From the NCBI GenBank assembly GCA_017893485.1, contig CM030368.1:177812504-177876503 (forward strand): a stretch of DNA of 64,000 nucleotides, written 5' to 3'. A model generated the notes under the pieces. That model had not been told where the DNA came from. It worked only from the letters and a program-made list of their open reading frames with translations, and made no database searches. The DNA comes from Hemerocallis citrina (Eukaryota; Streptophyta; Magnoliopsida; Asparagales; Asphodelaceae). Below, one piece after another: positions 58,901 to 64,000 of the stretch (the stretch's first letter is position 1; every line of letters starts with the position of its first letter). The position numbers and the translations under genes are program-made.

Positions 58901-61510
58901 GAGTTCTATATCTGGAAGTTTCTGTACAGTCGACTGGTCCATGTCAGCAGTCAACTTGTTCTGGGTGTCTGGGTTTGGTCGACTGGTTAGAACACCAGTC
59001 GACTTACTCTGTTCATCAGTCGCCTGATCTGTAGAAGAACAATTTTTATCAGACACCAATTTTTCAAATAAAGGTGCAGGCTTACCTGAATATGACTGTG
59101 GAGTTTCAAGGTGATGTATTGTCTCTGCAATCCTCCAGTCATCGTATTCCTGTTCAACATGAGATAAAGTTAGAGATTGAGTGATTGTGGCTTGTAGTGG
59201 TTCAACGCTATGTACCTGAAATGTTTGATCAACAATCTCCTGCACCACATCAATATTATAGCATTCATGATCATCTTGTGGTAATTTCAGTGTATCAAAC
59301 ATTTTAAATTCCACTTTTTCTCCGTTTATCTTCATACTTATAATGCCCTTTTTAACACAAATTTTTATATCAGCTGTACTCATAAAGGGCCTACCTAATA
59401 TGATCGGTAGAGATGATGACATAGAAGATTCCTCCATATCTAACACAACAAAATCAGCAGGCAAAATAAAATCATTTACCTGAACTAGGACATCTTCTAA
59501 AATACCTCTAGGTCTTTTTATGCTGCGATCAGCCAATTGCAAAGTGATGGATGTTGGCTTGAGTTCCCCCAATCCAAGCTTTTCGTAAACAGAATAAGGA
59601 AGAAGGTTGATGCTTGCCCCCAAGTCTAGCAGTGCTTTTTCAAAGAAGTGCTCACCAACTTTGCAAGGAATGATGAAACTACCTGGATCTTTCAGTTTAG
59701 GTGGTAGTTTTCTTAATAATACGGCGCTCACTTCTTCTGTCAAGGCCACATCCTCCTTAACCTGAAATGTTCTTTTGTGAGTACAACAATCTTTCAAAAA
59801 TTTGGCATACGACGGAATTTGTTTAATAGCATCAAGTAGGGGAATATTAATTTCTACCTTTTTGAGAGTTTCAAAGACGTCAAATAAATGTTGTTCTTTC
59901 TTTTTATTGACTAACCTTTGAGGGAATGGTGGTGGAACTGTCCCTACTTTTTCACTTACCTTACTTGAACCCAAAGCTTTTGAGGGTTGTGTATCTGGTT
60001 TGTCTGCGCAGTCGACTGGTTTGTAAAAACAGTCGACTGGCTTGTCTGTGTGTGTCCCAACCTTGTTATCAATTACCTTACCATTTCTTAAAGTAGTCAC
60101 TGCTTGGAGTTGTTCTTGACCTCCTGGGTTTGGTATGGTTTGTGAAGGGAGTTCACCTGCTTTTCTTTCGCTTAGCTCTTTTGCAATCTGACCAATTTGG
60201 ATTTCTAACTTCTGAATTGCTTGCCCTTGTTGGTTGCTTGTTTGATGTTGTTGTTGGAGCAGTTGAAGAACAGTGGATTCAAAATCCAACTTCTTCTGTT
60301 CTGGGGCTGGTCGATCAAACCCACTTCCCATCTGAGGGTTTCTTGTATGTCCTTGTGTGAATTGATTCCCTTGATTATTTTGATTATTGCTCCATGAGAA
60401 GTTTGGATGATTCCTCCATCCTGGGTTATATGTGTTCGAGTATGGATTGTTCTTTGGTGGAAATACTCCTCGACCCACATAGTTTGCATGCTCCTGATCT
60501 GTAAAAGTAGACATGGGACATGTATCAGTTGTGTGATCTAAATGCGAACAAATTGCACACATTTCATTTGTTTGATTTTTAACTCCACCCATCGTCGACA
60601 TTGCATTAACAAGCATATCAATTTTCTTATTCATGTTCGCCATTTCTAATTGGATGTTATTATTATTAGAGATCTCGTAAACTCCCTGTTTTTTCGTAGG
60701 ACCCCTTCTTGTTGAGAATTGTTGGGAGTTCTCGCTGAGTTCTTCAAAAAGTTCAATGGCTTCTTCTCCACTTTTCCTCATCAAAATTTCATTGCAAGCT
60801 GCATCAACAATTGCTTTGTTAGTGTCATTTAAGCCTTCATAAAAAGCTTGTACCTGATCATCCTTAGGCAGATTGTGAGTAGGACACTTGAGAAGCTTGC
60901 TCTTGAAGTCCTTCCATGCTTCGAAGAATAGATCTCCATCTTTTTGTTGGAAGAGTTGAATCTCCCTTTTCAGCTGTTTGGTCTTTTGGGCTGGAAAGAA
61001 TTCTTTCAAAAATTTCGTTGCCAATTGCTCCCATGAATTAATTGATCCTGGTTCCAAAGAATTATACCACAACTTAGCATTAAGTTTTAAAGAAAAAGGA
61101 AACAAGATTAACCTGATTTGTTCAGCGGTAAGCCCTTGGACGCTTTGTGTCCTGCAAAGATCGAAAAAGTCTTGCAGGTGAAGATGAGGCTCTTCATCTG
61201 GTTTGCCACTAAAGTGGGGAACCATACTAAGTAAATGAGGAGATAGGTGCATGTTCCCTGTAGCATTAGGTTGAAAATCAATGCAGGAAGGTTGCTCAAT
61301 ATTCTTAGGAGTGAATTTGTCCTGCATTGGCACTCGATTTTGTATTTCTTCAGCCATTCTTTCCTGTGAAATTTGTCTCTGTGCAGTCGACTGGATCAGT
61401 ACAGCAGTCGACTGGTTGGCTGCAACTAGCTTACCTAGTCTGTGCAAAGTTCGTTCTGTTTCTGCGTCAATAGGTAGTAGCTCTGGTCGAAGTGATCGTC
61501 TACCGTGCAT
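55949..61510 (-). CDS. gag-pol: Athila gag-pol polyprotein, 1853 aa
   Basis: A single uninterrupted frame. Gag core at about residues 100-260 ([18 protein letters not shown]), CCHC zinc knuckle C318-C331, protease with the Athila-type DLGAS (D629), RT with FMDD (D1115, D1116), RNase H starting CDAS (D1262) and ending ADHMSRL, and integrase with HHCC finger (about 1475-1530) and catalytic D1558, D1617, E1653 (D-35-E). A C-terminal GPY/F-like end ([18 protein letters not shown]) follows. All catalytic residues I can check are present. The start at 61510 is the first ATG after the PBS. Paired CAGTCGACTG palindromes are embedded in four linkers between domains. Probably able to move; expression is not shown by sequence. 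Confidence 0.96.
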   Translation of the reverse strand: MHGRRSLRPELLPIDAETERTLHRLGKLVAANQSTAVLIQSTAQRQISQERMAEEIQNRVPMQDKFTPKNIEQPSCIDFQPNATGNMHLSPHLLSMVPHFSGKPDEEPHLHLQDFFDLCRTQSVQGLTAEQIRLILFPFSLKLNAKLWYNSLEPGSINSWEQLATKFLKEFFPAQKTKQLKREIQLFQQKDGDLFFEAWKDFKSKLLKCPTHNLPKDDQVQAFYEGLNDTNKAIVDAACNEILMRKSGEEAIELFEELSENSQQFSTRRGPTKKQGVYEISNNNNIQLEMANMNKKIDMLVNAMSTMGGVKNQTNEMCAICSHLDHTTDTCPMSTFTDQEHANYVGRGVFPPKNNPYSNTYNPGWRNHPNFSWSNNQNNQGNQFTQGHTRNPQMGSGFDRPAPEQKKLDFESTVLQLLQQQHQTSNQQGQAIQKLEIQIGQIAKELSERKAGELPSQTIPNPGGQEQLQAVTTLRNGKVIDNKVGTHTDKPVDCFYKPVDCADKPDTQPSKALGSSKVSEKVGTVPPPFPQRLVNKKKEQHLFDVFETLKKVEINIPLLDAIKQIPSYAKFLKDCCTHKRTFQVKEDVALTEEVSAVLLRKLPPKLKDPGSFIIPCKVGEHFFEKALLDLGASINLLPYSVYEKLGLGELKPTSITLQLADRSIKRPRGILEDVLVQVNDFILPADFVVLDMEESSMSSSLPIILGRPFMSTADIKICVKKGIISMKINGEKVEFKMFDTLKLPQDDHECYNIDVVQEIVDQTFQVHSVEPLQATITQSLTLSHVEQEYDDWRIAETIHHLETPQSYSGKPAPLFEKLVSDKNCSSTDQATDEQSKSTGVLTSRPNPDTQNKLTADMDQSTVQKLPDIELKQLPDHLKHAFLGENQTLPVIIAANLSAQEEEKLLKVLREHKNAIGWTIADIKGISPSKCMHRIFLENDAKPSREAQRRLNPNMKEVVRAEILKLLDVGIIYPISDSKWVSPIHVVPKKSGVKVITNEENELIPTRVTTGWRVCIDYRKLNNETRKDHFPLPFIDQMLERLAGYSHYCFLDGYSGYNQIAIAPEDQEKTTFTCPFGTFAYRRMPFGLCNAPATFQRCMMSIFSDMVERFIEVFMDDFSVFGSCFDECLNHLQLVLKRCEECNLVLNWEKCHFMVQQCIVLGHVVSKRGIEVDKAKIDIISKLPPPTTVKGVRSFLGHAGFYRRFIKDFSKISKPLCDLLAKDVEFIWTKECTNAFNTLKNLLISAPIVMAPDWSHPFELMCDASDYALGAVLGQRINKKPHVIYYASRTLNDAQLNYSTTEKEMLAVIFAVEKFRSYLIGSKVIVFTDHAALSYLLAKKEAKPRLIRWVLLLQEFDLEIRDKKGCDNVVADHMSRLLHEEERNVSPLNENFPDEQLFAINVQTLGAVDWSFHQSTGLSKQFPWFADIVNFLTAHVFPPGMTHQERKRLVDLSKHYYWDDPYLFKFCSDQIIRRCVADEEQRSILQHCHQYACGGHFGPKRTALKVLQSGFYWPKVFKDAFSFCRTCDKCQRTGNISSRNQMPLHNIQVIELFDVWGIDFMGPFPNSFGYLYILVGVDYVSKWVEAVPSRTNDHKVVVKFLQENIFTRFGTPRAIISDGGSHFNNYPFASLMKTYGITHRVGTPYHPQTSGQVEISNREIKSILEKTVNTRRKDWSLRLNDALWAYRTAFKTPIGMSPYRLVFGKACHLPVELEHKAYWAIKKFNFDMKQAGDKRRLQLNELEELRHDAYENAKLYKERTKLYHDKQLARKEFYEGQKVLIYNSRVRLFPGKLKSRWYGPYIVTKVFPHGALEVHSEERNQTFKVNGHREKPYIEMSLEQHEEDVNLQPIQYIA

Positions 61511-61617
61511 TCACCGAAGTCCTGTAACCTAAAAGAAAAATTATTAATAAAAGAAAAGAAAAACTAATAAAAAATAAAAAAAAATTCTACTGACTTGTAA
61601 GTTAAAATACTAAACAA

Positions 61618-61635
61618 TCCCCGGCAACGGCGCCA
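61618..61635 (-). other. PBS of Athila (tRNA-Asp)
   Basis: The minus strand reads TGGCGCCGTTGCCGGGGA, an 18-base complement to the 3' end of plant tRNA-Asp, the usual Athila primer. It lies seven bases inside the 5' LTR. Confidence 0.93.
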
Positions 61636-61642
61636 AAAAACT

Positions 61643-63309
61643 TGTTGTTGGAAATCTAGCTACCTAAATATATAGATAAAACTAGACACAAATTATAAAA
61701 CCTCGCAAGTGCACGAATCGTATCGTAGTAATAGCAAGGGTCGATCCCACAGAGATTGTAGACTTCAACTTACTAATCAATAAAACTAATAATAAAAATG
61801 AAGAAGAGTTATTGTAATATTCTAAACGAACTAAAAGATCAAAACTAAGATGAGAGGTGTTGAATCACAAATATCTCTTGAATAGTTGGGATGTTGATCT
61901 CCACCAATAGTTAGTAATGCTAAGTTGCCTTCTGAATTTACTTCTAATTACTCATGTTGTTCACTTCAAGGGCATGGTATCTACTCCTTAAAGTATTGTT
62001 TCCCTAGGCCAAGAATTAGGCATGGTATCTACTCTAATTCGTTTCTTCCCCTAAGTATTTTAGCATGGTATCTACTAAGTTATACTTAGAGAAAACATAA
62101 GAATAGTGGAAACGAACAAACACTTAAAGTTCTAGAAATTGGTATCAGATCTAGATCCTCTAAGTTGATTGAACCAAGAACCCCTAAAGATTCCTTTGTT
62201 ACAAATTATGAGCACGAGATTCGGTCGTCTCAATATGCTCATATAACAGATTCAGATAAATGATATCCAAACTTGAGCTTCCCAAGTTCTGTACGTCAGT
62301 CGACTGGCTCTCACCTCAGTCGACTGCTCTCAGTCTTGAGAACTAGTTTGACTATCATAAACCTATACCAATTCAATTAGATTCAATCAATAAGTAACAT
62401 AGAAGAGTTCAGAAGAAAATAGCATTACATAACTACGGTTTCGATCTACCCAACTATGAAATTAGTTCCACATAATAATAACTTTATTGCTTAACAAGTT
62501 TGAATACATGATCAACATAAAAGAATAAAGAGAGAAGAAGAAATAAACTAATGGATTCCGGCAATATGGTCGACTGTCTGTCACACAGTCGACTGCCTTC
62601 TGGTTGCTGGATCTTCTCTCTCCCTCTTCGATGTTGATGGAGTGATGCTCTCGATGTTGTTCAGGAACTTGGTGATTGAGCCGCTTCCCAGAGATATATC
62701 TGATGATCCCCTCTCTAAGTCGATCTCTTCTGATATTTATAGAGTACGGCTGAGAATTAGGGTTTCCACTTTTTCAGGAAGATCCTTCTTTATTTGATTT
62801 GATGATTAATATCTTTCTCTTTTCTCCTTTCCTTCCTTATCTGTTCACCACGTCCTCTTGGAAATACCCTGTCTTTAGATTTGATTCGCTGCATAAAATC
62901 TTGATTCAAATAGATTTGAAATTAGATTCAGGTGTATCTTTGAAGATTTGATTTGTTTACTCCGCCGCAGACCAGTCGACTTATCTCTGACCAGTCGACT
63001 GAGTCGAGACTTCTGTAGATTTCCTCTTTGATCAGGCCAGTCGACTGCTCTTGGGAATAAGTCGACTGTGTCGAGAGTTGTGGAAAATCAGCTTCTCTTG
63101 TCCAGTCGCCTGGTTGAGGAACCAGTCGACTTATCCTCTGCAGTTCTCTGTGTATTGTCCTTGAAGTCCTGAATCTGCTTCGTTTTGCTGTTATAAGCTG
63201 TTTCTTATGGAAAAGAGAAAATAAGAGTTAAATACCATATATAGAGCTTTTAAATGTCTAATTATATTAAGATTATTGCTCTAAAAAGTGAATAATAATG
63301 TGTTCATCA
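61643..63309 (-). repeat. Athila 5' LTR
   Basis: 1667 bp, same length as the 3' LTR and almost identical. The first palindrome pair falls at 62299/62319 (core positions), the same offset as in the other copy. Confidence 0.95.
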
Positions 63310-63634
63310 CTCGTCCTTCTCCGCTGTTATTTTGGACAAGTTATGACGAATGCACTGAACTCGAATCTCATTACTGAAATCAGTTGGCAAATGTTCACCT
63401 TCGGGTATAAGCTCGGCGATTCTGCTTTCCAAACGACGAATCTCGATGTCTCGCCGTCCAAGGACGAGCTGGAGATGCCTCCTCTCGCTTTCAGCTCGGC
63501 GCAATCCGAGCTCGACCTCGTAAAGTTTCTCTCTACACCTAGCCAGACACAGCCTTGTCGCCCCTAGGCCGGCCTCGGCTGGAACTTCCTCGTCCGGGCG
63601 AGCAAGCTCGGCGTCTTGGGCAATCACCATAAGC
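63310..63634 (-). pseudogene. Antisense coiled-coil ORF of Tat-3, N-terminal part
   Basis: A heptad-rich minus-strand frame (CREKLYEVELGLRRAESERRHLQLVLG, IEIRRLESRIAEL) that runs in frame into the CTCGT duplication and on into 53278-52683. A good 3' splice-site context (pyrimidine tract then TTTGCAG on the minus strand) lies at about 63635, so this may be an internal exon. The frame stays open upstream to 63795, but that part is hydrophobic and intron-like. Confidence 0.6.
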
Positions 63635-63902
63635 TGCAAAGAGATCAGAATAATCAGCACAAACGCCGAACATGGTCGAAGCGCCACACTTGGAAAAATT
63701 TTCATCTCTAGAAACAAAAGGGGACAGTTCGGCAAAAGAAAGTGCGTAACACAAAAACTTCCGAACATCGACACTTGCAGAAATTTTCCTTTCATTAAAC
63801 GTCAAAAAAAAAAGCGGTGGCCAGTCCGCTATTAGGCATTACAAAGTTCGAAAGGAAAAACAAAAAAAAACAAAATCAAAAACAACAAAACGAAAGGCGG
63901 AT

Positions 63903-64000
63903 TCAGTGCCCGACCTCTTTCCCCGGGCGACGAGGCGGAGTAGGCGTCGACTTCGCCGAAGGAGACGCCGCCGCCAACGGAGTGGTCGTGGTGCTCGGGA
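63903..64000 (-). other. Possible end of another antisense frame, Pro/Ala/Thr-rich
   Basis: On the minus strand about 31 codons are open up to a TGA at 63903-63905, with a composition like a protein C-terminus (PLAAASPSAKSTPTPPRRPG). It may be another exon or ORF of the Tat-3 antisense unit; it runs off the window edge. Confidence 0.25.

Larger units (their letters stand above)
53279..63309 (-). mobile_element. Athila Ty3/gypsy element, young and coding-intact
   Basis: Two 1667-bp LTRs with only two differences found by eye (near 54669 and 54843 in the left copy) flank a tRNA-Asp PBS, a complete 1853-codon gag-pol frame and a PPT. A perfect CTCGT duplication (53274-53278, 63310-63314) lies inside the Tat-3 antisense ORF. 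At 10,031 bp it is the innermost and probably the youngest insertion here. No long env-like ORF is present in the ~1 kb between pol and the 3' LTR. Confidence 0.96.
46629..64000 (+). mobile_element. Tat-3: Tat-lineage element, right end outside window
   Basis: 5' LTR 46629-47288, PBS, a long gag-PR-INT frame, a 210-bp tandem array, and an antisense coiled-coil ORF, the layout known for Tat/Retand-type elements. It is inserted in the Tekay-2 3' LTR (left duplication GCAGG). It is interrupted by the Athila element 53279-63309. The 3' LTR is not in the window. Confidence 0.87.

Noticed and set aside
63539..63805. An 88-codon minus frame at the right edge
   Set aside because: It overlaps the better-supported coiled-coil frame and has no recognisable domain.
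1..64000. Host protein-coding genes, rRNA, riboswitches, origins
   Set aside because: None could be supported; essentially all sequence is explained by retroelements or their arrays.

Overview
This window is a stretch of repeat-dense plant nuclear DNA from an angiosperm, probably one with a large genome; the species cannot be told from the sequence. I see no host gene. Almost every base belongs to LTR retrotransposons nested inside one another. Evidence comes from TG...CA-type LTR termini, 5-bp target-site duplications (TSDs) read by eye, primer-binding sites (PBS), polypurine tracts (PPT), and conserved Ty3/gypsy protein motifs.

Left block (1-27816). The 3' end of a Tat-lineage element (1-830, 3' LTR 241-830) abuts an old Tekay-like LTR (831-1426, continuing at 24821-25968). 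That old LTR is split by a minus-strand Angela-like Copia solo LTR (1427-24815, TSD GAACC). The solo LTR is split by a full-length Tekay/Del chromovirus, 'Tekay-1' (1844-23750, TSD CCTCT). The 5' LTR of Tekay-1 is split by a minus-strand non-coding element with two 4738-bp LTRs and a 1.45-kb interior (3545-14471, TSD GTGAA). A 59-bp minisatellite with a hairpin in each unit fills about 26.33-27.56 kb.

Right block (27817-64000). An internally deleted Tat element, 'Tat-2' (from 27817), is cut by a second Tekay, 'Tekay-2' (from 29808). Tekay-2 is cut by a 5.28-kb minus-strand solo LTR (34679-39960, TSD ACCGA) in the middle of its gag zinc knuckle. Its 3' LTR is cut by 'Tat-3' (from 46629). Tat-3 carries a long open frame that keeps gag, protease and integrase but has lost reverse transcriptase and RNase H in frame. 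Downstream it has a 210-bp tandem array and an antisense coiled-coil ORF. That ORF is split by a young, apparently intact Athila element on the minus strand (53279-63309, TSD CTCGT, two 1667-bp LTRs with only two differences seen by eye, one 1853-codon gag-pol frame).

The coding parts are retroelement machinery: Gag forms the particle, protease cuts the polyprotein, RT/RNase H copies RNA to DNA, and integrase inserts it, with a C-terminal chromodomain in Tekay. Only the Athila looks coding-complete. Both Tekay copies have several nonsense codons, mostly CAG to TAG.

The strongest unexplained signal is a recurring pair of CAGTCGACTG palindromes spaced 19-21 bp. It occurs in the LTRs of two unrelated elements (Tekay-1 and Athila) and in the inter-domain linkers of the Athila gag-pol frame.
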